A stretch of 64,000 nucleotides of DNA from JAVJPJ01 sp040217295 (GTDB lineage: Bacteria; Pseudomonadota; Alphaproteobacteria; Rhodobacterales; Rhodobacteraceae): positions 1-64,000 of the forward strand of contig CAYWTM010000001.1 of the NCBI GenBank assembly GCA_964460185.1, in the 5' to 3' direction. This document shows positions 26,301 through 33,942 of the stretch, one piece after another (position 1 is the first letter of the stretch; the number at the start of each line of letters is the position of its first letter). The notes under the pieces were generated by a model that had not been told where the DNA came from, made no database searches, and saw nothing but the letters and a program-made list of their open reading frames with translations. The translations under genes were made by a program, and so were the position numbers.

Positions 26301-27949
26301 CGTCCGGCTCGGTCCGGGCGGGGGCCGCCTGGGCGCTGGCTCAATGGCACGCGGCTCACCAAGACCACGACAAGGCGCTCATCAACATCCGCGAGGCAGA
26401 ACAGCTTTCGGGACCGTCGGCCGAGACCTACCTGCTTCCCAAGGTCGATTGCCTTGTCGCGCTTGGGAATGTGAGCGAGGCGCGCATGCTGTTGGACCAT
26501 TCCGCCAGGCGTTCGGCGGATGATCCCAACCAGTTTTTCCGGATGGCCAATACCTGCCTGTCGGTGGAGTCCGGCGGCAGCGCCGCGACCGAGCAGGAAA
26601 AGCTGTCATGGATCAACAAGGTCTTTTTGACAAAAGGCATGGCGGGCATCGACAACAGAACGCCTGACATGGCGCTGGACTTTTCAAACATCCGGGGCGG
26701 CACGGCCCGGACGGTTACCGCCGATGAAATGGCCGGCGCGCAGGTTTCCGTCGTGATGCCCGTGCGCAACGCGTCGGCCACGATCCGACATGCGATCGAA
26801 AGCCTTCAAGAGCAGACATGGCCGGATCTGCAGATCATCGTCGTCGACAATTGCAGCACCGATGCGACGCTTCAAATCGTCGAGGATATCGCCAAGGCCG
26901 ATCCCCGCGTGCAGCTGGTTGCGATGTCCAAGGACAGCAGCACCGGGGCCTGCCTCAACGCCGGCATGGCCCGGGCAAGCGGGCAGTTCGTGACCACGCA
27001 TGATGCCGATGGCTGGGCGCATCCGCAAAAGATCGAAGCACAGATGAAACGATTGCGGCAGGATCAAAGGGCACTTGGCGTTGTGTCACGATCCATCACG
27101 ATGCGCGGCGACCTGCACGCACAAGCCGATTGGCGGCCCGGCGGCTCACTGATCAGCGGGAACCATGCGTCGTTCCTGTTCTCCCGCCATCTGCTGGACG
27201 AGACCGGGCCATGGGACACGGTGCAGGCCGGGGCCCGCGAGGAATTCATCGCGCGGTTCAAGGCGAAATTCGGCGACACAGCAGTGGTCGAAACCGATCG
27301 AGAGCTTCCCTTGACGCTGTGCCGTGCGCGCGACGCATCGGCGGCGGAGCCTGGCGATGCCGCAAGAACTGCAGTGTTGCACGGCCCGCTTGCCGACTAT
27401 GCCCGCTCCTATCAGCGGTGGCATGCCGGCGTCGAACCGGATGAGCTTGCGCTGCCCGACACCGCGCCCACGCGGCCGTTTCCCGCCCCGCTCGCGCTCG
27501 TGCCGGGCCAAAACCTTGCCGAAATCGACACGGTGTTCATTGCGGACTTCACGTCAAACGGGTTCAGGGTGGATGCAATCGCCGAGGTCGTGGCCCAAGC
27601 GGCGGCATCGTGCAGATCCGTGGGTATCTTTCATTGGCCCGATTACGAAAACACATCGAGTGCGGATTTTCACACGTTGATCTGCGAACTTCTGGTGTCG
27701 TCCTCGGTGGTTCAGATCAGCGCGGGCCAGCAGATAAAGGCGCATAACGTTACATTGTGCGACCCGTATCTTGCAGGCTATCCCATTGATGGAATGCCGG
27801 ATTTCGGGGCTGCGTCGATCGACGTCATGTGGACGTACTCGGGCTCGCAAGACATGACTGCGGACAAGCGGCGGCGCATCATGCCAACCAAGGCAGAACT
27901 GGAACGCCTGTTTGGCATCCCATGTCATTTGATCGACGTGGCCCCCTGA
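23345..27949 (+). CDS. giant fusion: GT-like / alginate-lyase-like / TPR-like / GT2 / half GT-B
   Basis: 1534 residues. Residues 1-75 disordered; 79-200 a Rossmann-like domain (VVAIALFGITEARLK); 230-545 a GT-A-like region with ARNAALRDGLARAKW and PWDGN (373-377); about 560-910 an alginate-lyase (PL5-type) region with YWWPDPNTP, NNH at 760-762 and RTQTQHY at 810-816, placed like the Asn-His and Arg/Tyr catalytic set of the family; 960-1060 TPR-like helices; 1132-1360 a GT2 domain starting VSVVMPVRNAS with DAD at 1220-1222; 1390-1534 a half GT-B domain (DTVFIADFT) homologous to the N-terminus of the upstream protein. There is no signal peptide, so it should be cytoplasmic. I infer a role in synthesis or trimming of an exported uronate-type polysaccharide; catalysis by each part is unproven. 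Confidence 0.8.
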   Translation: MRNTVNTFVSRNDDDAPIAPGKPEVITVGWQNKRKAFVPAPARRAPPLQDRLAWPAETPPATVLKPGSGQHAQNQQGRPQVVAIALFGITEARLKFALKQIARQQRTKGRFQPLILTDSTLHAALRRAGAIFEYFPASVYLADPDGVALSQRFATIWQKWKPSYLIDLGKPGLLSSRLDDYESYFQSSETAKGVFEPWFKPDPLPPAPPPDIAALKAEYLTKGLDAEADTFALYRILGNDLPPRHDEGQTLTNLRFILENEPKFPNCEKRWVINRITDPEQERAIIAILDEFGQSYITIPFDLHEYKQVEWDLDGFPQRSFFLNGRYGDMQDYDKLRAEAHSRRHKNKYVMNNNGARNAALRDGLARAKWVMPWDGNCFLTNGAWTEITQAITAAPYLKYFSVPMARTTENTDLLLRNFRPDPIEEPQLIFRKDAEQEFNEDYHYGRRPKVELFWRLGVAGPWDNWRDDVWDLKRPSRSTDAGSHGSAGWVARLHSGRDALEQNSKVAQVGRGVARIEGILSVTDDLDRKALALSLDPAALTAYDGDLLASLKMAPPDTARGRLYARLQQEAELALQRGPYSVMDKTTVPPSGDKHDYMHPPPYWWPDPNTPTGLPGSRRDGERAPGTRLYEPDSEKYDRTRLQRLFDDTTILALAAESGGTIEHARHAANLLRHWFLDERTRMNPNLHFAQVIPGAGEAKGHGVIEMKDLYFYLDAVRILEKHDVLTAADKDAFRQWLNEYLVWLHESPQGRNERATGNNHGTCYDLQVGAIAAFLGDVDVLAATLRRSRERILGQFAKDGSQPHELKRTQTQHYCFFNLQNWINLANLADSCGDALWDFTDNKGLGLAKAFKWLIDTSGKSEWPFEQNGRFDEDRFIPLIYAAQARFAPEASVGYALGFSRKPLFFPHDGVPPFWMLSRSVNAKGHSSNPGLTRAIERAEIAARDMVQGSGFRLSVKNLEQRLWGGYCEFARADLEMLKMSPKASGSVRAGAAWALAQWHAAHQDHDKALINIREAEQLSGPSAETYLLPKVDCLVALGNVSEARMLLDHSARRSADDPNQFFRMANTCLSVESGGSAATEQEKLSWINKVFLTKGMAGIDNRTPDMALDFSNIRGGTARTVTADEMAGAQVSVVMPVRNASATIRHAIESLQEQTWPDLQIIVVDNCSTDATLQIVEDIAKADPRVQLVAMSKDSSTGACLNAGMARASGQFVTTHDADGWAHPQKIEAQMKRLRQDQRALGVVSRSITMRGDLHAQADWRPGGSLISGNHASFLFSRHLLDETGPWDTVQAGAREEFIARFKAKFGDTAVVETDRELPLTLCRARDASAAEPGDAARTAVLHGPLADYARSYQRWHAGVEPDELALPDTAPTRPFPAPLALVPGQNLAEIDTVFIADFTSNGFRVDAIAEVVAQAAASCRSVGIFHWPDYENTSSADFHTLICELLVSSSVVQISAGQQIKAHNVTLCDPYLAGYPIDGMPDFGAASIDVMWTYSGSQDMTADKRRRIMPTKAELERLFGIPCHLIDVAP

Positions 27950-28158
27950 CGCGGCGATATCGGGCAAGGCCAGGTTGCGCCGGATCGGTTCGGACAGATG
28001 CGGGTCCGGCGATGCGCAAGATCATGTCTTGCGTGCACCCCGGTGACCGGCAACTTCGTGTGGTGATTTCCACACCAAATCGGCAAGGCGCCGCCGACGT
28101 CTTGCCAAAGGTGTTCTTTCTCGCGTCGATTTATGAGATCAACTTGGCATAAGCGAAT

Positions 28159-28192
28159 GTTCAGGCCGGAAACCCATGGGTTCGCCCTGAAC
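28159..28192. promoter_or_regulatory. 34-bp dyad upstream of ClpP-like gene
   Basis: Outer arms GTTCAGG (28159-28165) and CCTGAAC (28186-28192) flank the perfect 12-bp palindrome AACCCATGGGTT (28171-28182). It lies 37 bases before the ATG at 28230 and could be an operator or a leader RNA hairpin. A second small hairpin, GTGTGG-N6-CCACAC, is at 28058-28075. Confidence 0.4.
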
Positions 28193-28229
28193 CAAGAAAC
28201 GGAATCCGGGGCGAGCGGGGGATACGACC

Positions 28230-28799
28230 ATGAGCAGGCTGTTGGCCACTGTAGTGGCAATCCTATGTCTTTTGCCGGCCACCCTGGCAGCAACGGATGT
28301 CGCGGCAGACCCCGTCAGCAGCGTTCCGGATCAGCCCAACACCATTCTTGCGACCTACAAGGGGATGCCGGACAACCACCCAGAAGCCGCCAAGAACATC
28401 ACGTTGAGCCACCGCGAACCGTCCGCAAACCGCGCGTCGAATGTAAGGGTCATCTCCAATGACAGAGGTGGCGAACTTATCCACTACGCGCAGATGGTGT
28501 CGCGCGCCCGGATTGACAACACGTTGGTGCGGTTCAGCGGGACATGCGCGTCGTCGTGCACGCTGTTCTTGTCGCTGGATGCGTCACAGACCTGCATCAC
28601 ACGCGGTGCCTCGTTCCTGTTCCACCGCGCGCATTCGGCGCGGGCAGGCATGAACCAATGGGGCTCGGAGTATCTTGAATCCGAGTATCCCGTTTGGGTG
28701 CGAAACTGGTTGGACAGCCGCGGCGGGCTGTCGCGCCAGACGATGCGCATGAATTACTCCTACGCAGCGCAATTCATCCCGCCCTGCGCCTCGGCATGA
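28230..28799 (+). CDS. exported ClpP/crotonase-like protein
   Basis: 189 residues with a clear signal peptide (MSRLLATVVAILCLLPATLA, cleavage near residue 20-25). The mature part contains GTCASSCTLFLSL followed by ITRGASFLFHRAH, the pattern of COG3904-like periplasmic proteins of the ClpP superfamily in which the Ser of CAS(A/S)C is the predicted nucleophile and the FHR His the base; the two cysteines may form a disulfide. Start ATG 28230 follows a GGGGGA purine run. The function of this group is not established; it may process or shape envelope material, which would fit the polysaccharide island. Confidence 0.65.
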   Translation: MSRLLATVVAILCLLPATLAATDVAADPVSSVPDQPNTILATYKGMPDNHPEAAKNITLSHREPSANRASNVRVISNDRGGELIHYAQMVSRARIDNTLVRFSGTCASSCTLFLSLDASQTCITRGASFLFHRAHSARAGMNQWGSEYLESEYPVWVRNWLDSRGGLSRQTMRMNYSYAAQFIPPCASA

Positions 28800-28895
28800 C
28801 GCCGGGCGTGATCGGGCCAGTCGCATTGATCTCGCAAAACCAGGCAATGCAATCCGCGCCGCGAAAGCGGTCACGCACCGGCAAAACCCAAAGAC

Positions 28896-29153
28896 TTACG
28901 AGTATGGCGGAAGCAACTGGGCCAGCGGGCTACCACCAAGCAAATCAACGATGAAACCGATGCACGGATCTTCGGGCCGGAGCTCGATAAGCTGCTCCAA
29001 CTCCGCTTGAAGTGCGTTCCGATCTTCGATGTCCTGGTAAAGTTCGCATCGCAATTGGAAATCTTCGGCCTCTTGCGCATGCGCCCCACCGGCTATGCCC
29101 ACCTTTGCCGTCACTGCAGCCAATGCTGCAAGTACACCAAACTTATTACGCAT
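28896..29153 (-). CDS. small secreted protein, unknown function
   Basis: 85 residues. A signal peptide (MRNKFGVLAALAAVTAKVGI, cleaved near AHAQ at residue 27) is followed by a short acidic, helical body with two Cys (LRCELYQDIEDR, PEDPCIGFIVDLL) and a Leu/Pro-rich end. GGGGAAG lies 5 bases before the ATG, which supports it as a real gene. I do not recognise a family. It lies back-to-back with the outer-membrane-factor gene and tail-to-tail with the ClpP-like gene. Confidence 0.62.
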   Translation of the reverse strand: MRNKFGVLAALAAVTAKVGIAGGAHAQEAEDFQLRCELYQDIEDRNALQAELEQLIELRPEDPCIGFIVDLLGGSPLAQLLPPYS

Positions 29154-29725
29154 AATACTTCCCCTACAATGATGTCACCGACTGCGAATTGATTGCCCCT
29201 GAAAGCAGGGCGGTCGCTGGATCTTGGTGAAATCGAACCGAATACAAACACTGAATGGTCTCAATTTTTGCATAAAAAAGCAACTTAATTGCCCTAATTC
29301 TGCCCGATTTGGGGTTGGCCCTGACAGGGGTGCACCACATCGGGTGGTGCGCGAAAAGACAGACACCACACGTGGCGATGAGCCATTGACATCTGGCTGC
29401 CACACCAAGGGACCGGATTGACGGTTTTCGACCAGCAATGACAGGTCGCGTCGCGAATCGGGTGCCGCGTCCAGTCCTCCGCCAAGTCCACACCCGTGCG
29501 TCCGGTGCTGTTTGACGGCCGCAGCCGCCAGCACTTTGTCCAGGCGTTGACCTTGGTAGCGCCGCGCCGCACGCCAGACCCGGTCACCGGTGCGCCTTGC
29601 AGCCCGGCCACACTCTGCGACACATGGAAATTCGGCGCTTACAGGGCCGGTGAAATCCTGCATACTGCGTGCAAATAATGGGTGATCCCGAAATCACCGC
29701 CCGAGGCAGTGCAGGAGCAATACAA
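29154..29725. other. long divergent intergenic region
   Basis: 572 bases between divergent genes. The first part (29220-29300) is AT-rich and probably carries promoters. A GCACCAC-N5-GTGGTGC hairpin lies at 29332-29350. The GC-rich stretch 29400-29660 has protein-like composition in one minus-strand frame, but the frames are interrupted and nothing is recognisable; a decayed gene is possible. Confidence 0.4.
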
Positions 29726-31102
29726 ATGCGTTCGATCGTAAAACGATCGCCACGTCGTGGCGGCGTTTTGAAAGTTGCGATCATAGTGGTCACCATGTCC
29801 GGATGCTCTTTCATTCCCGAAAGGCAGCCTTTGGGCGTGCCTATGCCTGAACGCTTCAGCTTCAACGTCGACACGGGCGCAGGATCCACGTCCGGAACCT
29901 GGTGGGAGGGATACAACGACCCTGCCCTGAATGACATCATCGCCGTCGGTCTGGCGCAAAGCCCGATCATGCAAAGCGCCCGCGCCGGATTGGAGGTCGC
30001 TCGCCACGATGCAACTGCGGCCGGCATCGGTGTCGCGGGCGATGCAACTGCGACCGTGAACACGACCGGCGGCGGATCAAGCACCCGGTCGGTGGGATTG
30101 GGGGCCGAGCTTTTGCCGTTCGGACGCCGCAACGCCGAATTGGCCAATGCGGATGCCCGCTACAATGCGGCGCGCAACGCGTTTCTTGACACCCAGCGTC
30201 TTTTCATTCGGAACACCGCGACGGAATACGTGAACCTTCGCTATTTCCAGGCCCTGCTGGTGGTCCGCCAGAATGAACAGCGGCTTGCCCGAAGCTCGAT
30301 CGATGCCGCCGTATCCCGAGGCGAACTGGGTGCCAGCACCGAGATCGACGAACTCGATGCACGGGCCTATCTTGCCGACGTTCAGGTTCGCATCGCCTCG
30401 ACCGAGGCGTCGATTGCCGAACATCGCCACCGTCTTGCCGGGCTGCTCGGCGTAACGCCGGACAATATCCCGGCCGTCCTGCGCCATTCCGGTGCGCAAC
30501 CTGTGCCCGGCGGCGCGTCCGACATAGGTGTACCCGCAGACCTCTTGCGCAACCGGCCCGATGTCCGCCGCGCCGAATTCGAGTACGAGACGGCCCTGGC
30601 CGACATCGGGGAAGCGCGGGCAAACAGGTATCCGTCCCTGTCTTTGAACGGCACCATCCGTTCCACGGGGTCGGGCGATCCGTCCCTGGGCCTCGGCCTG
30701 TCTCTTCCGGTGTTCACGCAACCCACCCTCGCAGCCGAAGAAGACGCGGCCGGTGCACGCGCCGATCTGGCTTTGGCCGAGTGGCGAAATATCGTCATCC
30801 AGGCCGTGAACGAAGTGGAGCTTGCCCTGGCTGGCATCTCATCCGCATCGCAAGGCGTGGCCGCCTCGCGGCGATCCGAACGTCTGCATACGGAACGGGT
30901 CGCCCTTTTGAGAAACGCCTTTGAGACGGCACAGACCTTCACCCTTGTCGATGTCATCGAGGCCGATCAGGAACTGGCCCGGAGCCGGGAACAAACGCTG
31001 AGCGCGACAAGAACGCTGGGTTTGGAGTACCTGGCGCTGTGGACGGCACTGGGATGTTGCGCTGCCGATACCGATACCGAGGTCGTCGCGCAGGCGTTCT
31101 GA
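29726..31102 (+). CDS. NodT-type outer membrane factor lipoprotein
   Basis: 458 residues from ATG 29726 (GGAG seven bases upstream; the longer frame to 29669 is rejected because it would bury the signal). N-terminus MRSIVKRSPRRGGVLKVAII then the lipobox MSGC with Cys27, so it is lipid-anchored. WWEGYNDPALNDIIAVGL, LGVPADLLRNRPDVRRAEFEY (seen here as PADLLRNRPDVRRAE) and paired coiled-coil repeats are signatures of the OprM/NodT efflux outer-membrane-factor family. No RND pump or membrane-fusion gene is next to it, so it may serve a pump elsewhere or export from the polysaccharide island. Confidence 0.87.
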   Translation: MRSIVKRSPRRGGVLKVAIIVVTMSGCSFIPERQPLGVPMPERFSFNVDTGAGSTSGTWWEGYNDPALNDIIAVGLAQSPIMQSARAGLEVARHDATAAGIGVAGDATATVNTTGGGSSTRSVGLGAELLPFGRRNAELANADARYNAARNAFLDTQRLFIRNTATEYVNLRYFQALLVVRQNEQRLARSSIDAAVSRGELGASTEIDELDARAYLADVQVRIASTEASIAEHRHRLAGLLGVTPDNIPAVLRHSGAQPVPGGASDIGVPADLLRNRPDVRRAEFEYETALADIGEARANRYPSLSLNGTIRSTGSGDPSLGLGLSLPVFTQPTLAAEEDAAGARADLALAEWRNIVIQAVNEVELALAGISSASQGVAASRRSERLHTERVALLRNAFETAQTFTLVDVIEADQELARSREQTLSATRTLGLEYLALWTALGCCAADTDTEVVAQAF

Positions 31103-31148
31103 CGCCGTCAGTCTACACGGGCATCGCTCTTGATCCGGCTTTGATCCA

Positions 31149-32234
31149 TCAGCGGCCAGGCGGTGTCCGGAGGCCTTTGCCGACACCAAAGATCCGCGCT
31201 GCGATTGGCGCCCCCATGATGACCAGAAACACCCGCGTCAGGTGATGCACCACCACGTAGCCAAGATCAGCGCCAACCACGATCGCAAGAACCGTCATTT
31301 CGGCCTGCCCGGCGGGCGCAAAGGCCAAAAACGCATCGACCGGCGGTGCAAGACCCACGAGGATCACCAGTTCGGTGAAGGCAACCGTCAGCACCGACAG
31401 CAACAGCACAAAGAACACACCGGCCAGCACATCGCGCCGGATTTCGAGCAGCGTCACACCGATGTAACCGGCCCCAAGGGTGATCCCGATGAAGAACTGT
31501 GCCGCCAGGATGGCCTCGCCCGGCGGGCGATAGTGGATCACATCCGTCATCGACAAGATGCCCGCAAGGATCATGGGCCCCAAGATGGGCGCGCCGAAAA
31601 GACCGATGCGTTCCGCCAGTTTCCAGCCGACGACGGCGGCGATGGCCATGATCAACAATTCATGCAGAGGGATCGTCGCTGCCGGCGCCCCGATCGGATT
31701 GTCGAGCGTTGCATCGAAAAACTGGGTCAGGATCACGGGCGCGATGGCGATGATGATCATCACCCGTGTGGCATGGATCAGGGTCAGTGCACGCGTGTCC
31801 GCGCCGGCCTCCTGGCCGAACAGAACCATATCCTGCAACCCGCCCGGCATCGCTGCATACCACGCGGTTGCGCCATCGAAACGATAGACCTTTCGAAAGA
31901 ACGGCACGCCCACCAGCGCGATCAGGACGATATAAACCGGGATGAGCGCCAGCGAAGCCGCCATCTGCGGCAAGGTGCCGATCACGGCAGGCGTCAGCGA
32001 GGCGCCGATCGCCACACCAAGGATCGTGCGCATGCCCTGGCTGACGCGCGGGGATCCCCGGAGCGGTGCGCCGGCCAAGGCGCCGATCAGACAGGCCGCC
32101 AGAGGTCCGAACAGAAATGGCAACGGAAGACCGAGCAGCCAGAAAACCAGGACGCCAACCCCGGCCAGCACCAGCGTCAATCCCTGCTGCCGCAGCGCTG
32201 TTGTGCGAAACCAGTCGCCCAAGTCGCGGACCAC
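31149..32234 (-). CDS. AbrB family membrane protein (PF05145 type)
   Basis: 361 residues, GTG start at 32234. Around ten hydrophobic segments in two repeats: GLPLPFLFGPLAACLIGALAG / IGASLTP and the second copy AERIGLFGAPILGPMILAGI / HYRPP. AMPGGLQDMVLFGQEAGAD and FAPAGQAEMTVLAIVVGAD are the conserved loops. The family is often mislabelled ammonia monooxygenase or AbrB regulator; it is an integral membrane protein, probably a transporter, of unproven substrate. Follows the SDR gene by 20 bases, probably one transcript. Confidence 0.85.
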   Translation of the reverse strand: MVRDLGDWFRTTALRQQGLTLVLAGVGVLVFWLLGLPLPFLFGPLAACLIGALAGAPLRGSPRVSQGMRTILGVAIGASLTPAVIGTLPQMAASLALIPVYIVLIALVGVPFFRKVYRFDGATAWYAAMPGGLQDMVLFGQEAGADTRALTLIHATRVMIIIAIAPVILTQFFDATLDNPIGAPAATIPLHELLIMAIAAVVGWKLAERIGLFGAPILGPMILAGILSMTDVIHYRPPGEAILAAQFFIGITLGAGYIGVTLLEIRRDVLAGVFFVLLLSVLTVAFTELVILVGLAPPVDAFLAFAPAGQAEMTVLAIVVGADLGYVVVHHLTRVFLVIMGAPIAARIFGVGKGLRTPPGR

Positions 32235-32254
32235 GGACCTTGTCCTTGTCAGTC

Positions 32255-32995
32255 CTAGGTCGTCTCACCACCATTGACGGCGATCATCTGCCCGGTCACG
32301 AAGCGAGCTTGCGGCGAGGCCAGAAAGCCGACCATTGCGGCGATGTCCCGGGGTTGCCCCATGAAACCGGTGGGAATCTTCGCCGCGCGCGCCGGGTCGT
32401 CCTGGGTCGCGGTCTCGGCCCGGATCTGTCCGGGGGATATGACGTTCGTGGTGATGCCCTTTGGCGCGAATTCGGTCGACAGCGCCTTGGTCAGTCCCCA
32501 GACGCCGTGTTTGGCAGCCGAAATCGGCGCCCCTTCGAAATAGCCCTTGATCGCTTTCATCCCGGAAAAGTTGATGATCCTACCCCACCCCTTGTCGACC
32601 ATCCCCGGCAGGAACGCGCGGCTGGTATAAAAGACCGACGTCAATGCAGTATCCATGACCGAGTGCCAGTCCTGGTCGGACAGGTCGAGGAACGGCTTGT
32701 GCGGCCTGCGCGCGGCATTGTTGACCAGGATATCGACTGTGCCGAAGCGCGACAGTGCCGCGTCGGCCATTCGGGCCACGACATCGGCGTGACCGACATC
32801 GCCCATCGCGACCAGCGCCTCGGCCCCGGCTGCTTCGACCATCTCGGCGGTGGCCCTGGCGGCGGCCTCGTTGGACGATCCATTGACGACGACATTGCAC
32901 CCGAGCTCCGCCAGATGCACAGCTGTGGCCCGGCCGATATTCTGACCGGATCCGGAGACAAACGCGGTTTTTCCGCTGAGAACGAGATTGGTCAT
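32255..32995 (-). CDS. SDR family protein lacking the usual catalytic Tyr
   Basis: 246 residues of the classical short-chain dehydrogenase fold: cofactor loop SGSGQNIGRA (14-23), NNA at 92-94, Ser144 in INFSGM and Lys162 in ISAAKHG. The Y-x-x-x-K motif is changed: position 158, four before Lys162, is Ile (codon ATT read on the minus strand). C-terminal GQMIAVNGGETT is normal. It may therefore be a non-canonical reductase or use a shifted residue. First gene of a unit with the AbrB-type protein, divergent from the GntR gene at 33174. Confidence 0.85.
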   Translation of the reverse strand: MTNLVLSGKTAFVSGSGQNIGRATAVHLAELGCNVVVNGSSNEAAARATAEMVEAAGAEALVAMGDVGHADVVARMADAALSRFGTVDILVNNAARRPHKPFLDLSDQDWHSVMDTALTSVFYTSRAFLPGMVDKGWGRIINFSGMKAIKGYFEGAPISAAKHGVWGLTKALSTEFAPKGITTNVISPGQIRAETATQDDPARAAKIPTGFMGQPRDIAAMVGFLASPQARFVTGQMIAVNGGETT

Positions 32996-33115
32996 GTCCT
33001 GGTTTTCCTCATTTTCCGTTCACTTCCAAAGCATTGGCCGTGGAAAAGCGGCGTTGCTGGGGTGGTGCGCAGGGTATTGCGCGCAAAGTTGATGCAGCTT
33101 CTGGAACCCGCAGAT

Positions 33116-33147
33116 GATTGTCAATCGGCAGAATAATGTTGACAATC
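33116..33147. promoter_or_regulatory. inverted repeat, candidate GntR operator
   Basis: ATTGTCAA (33117-33124) and TTGACAAT (33139-33146) are perfect inverted copies separated by 14 bases, with one more matching base pair outside. The pair lies in the divergent region between the SDR and the FCD-type GntR gene, where such regulators usually bind. Part of it (TTGACA) could also be a -35 box. Confidence 0.5.
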
Positions 33148-33173
33148 TGTAATCTTGGCGGCGTGATGCACCC

Positions 33174-33848
33174 ATGCAGGTACGCGACGGCATAAAGGAT
33201 TCCTTTCAGAAGCTGCGCCAGCGGTCGCTGGTGGGCGAGGTCCGTGATGAGCTTGAGAGGATGATCCTCGCAGGTGAATTGGAGACCGGCGAGCGTCTGA
33301 ACGAAATCAGCCTGGCAGGGCAGCTTGGCGTCAGCCGTGGCCCGGTGCGCGAGGCCGCGCGCTCGCTGGAGCGCGAGGGGCTGGTCAAGGCCGTGGCCAA
33401 TCAAGGCGTCTATGTACGCAAGCTGTCGATCGAGGACGCGCTGGAACTCTATGACCTGCGGTCGATGATTGCGGGCTACCTGTGCGCGCGTGCCGCCGAA
33501 GCAGGGGACAAGGCCGCCATCGCCGCCCTGCGCGATTTCGTATCGCAAATGCAGGATGCCGCCGAAGCAGGGCAGGAAGAGACCTACTTTGCCCTCAACC
33601 TTGCGTTTCATGATAGCATCGCGGCTGCATCCGGTGCCGTGCGCGCGAGCGAAATTTATGGCTCGATGGGCAAGGAAGTCAGGCTGATGCGCTTGCGCGT
33701 CTTGGCAGGCAAGCCCTCGCTTTTGTTGTCGAACGCCGAACATGCGCGGATCGTGGACGCGATAGAACGCGGCGATGTGGATAGCGCGCGCGCAGAGGGT
33801 GCTCAACACCACGCAAACGGAAAGAAGAGACTGCTGGAGACACTGTGA
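33174..33848 (+). CDS. GntR family regulator, FCD subfamily
   Basis: 224 residues. N-terminal winged helix with EVRDELERMILAGELETGERLNEISLAG (29-52 region) and the recognition helix LGVSRGPVREAARSLEREGLV, then an all-helical FCD ligand domain with ELYDLRSMIAGYL, NLAFHD and the late EHARIVDAIERGD metal/ligand signature. FCD proteins bind carboxylic acids and usually repress neighbouring catabolic genes. It sits between the SDR/AbrB unit and the TctCBA transporter, which are the likely targets. Confidence 0.92.
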   Translation: MQVRDGIKDSFQKLRQRSLVGEVRDELERMILAGELETGERLNEISLAGQLGVSRGPVREAARSLEREGLVKAVANQGVYVRKLSIEDALELYDLRSMIAGYLCARAAEAGDKAAIAALRDFVSQMQDAAEAGQEETYFALNLAFHDSIAAASGAVRASEIYGSMGKEVRLMRLRVLAGKPSLLLSNAEHARIVDAIERGDVDSARAEGAQHHANGKKRLLETL

Positions 33849-33942
33849 ACCCGCCCAAAAGGGCAAGATGCTTCAGTCGATACGACGACCCGCAACTTGA
33901 GGAGGAGTGGGTCGAAAAACCAAACCATACTGGGAGGATACT

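Noticed and set aside
29175..29663. 162-codon minus-strand frame in the gap before the outer-membrane-factor gene
   Set aside because: No recognisable domain, no start signal and implausible composition at its end; left as possible relic only.
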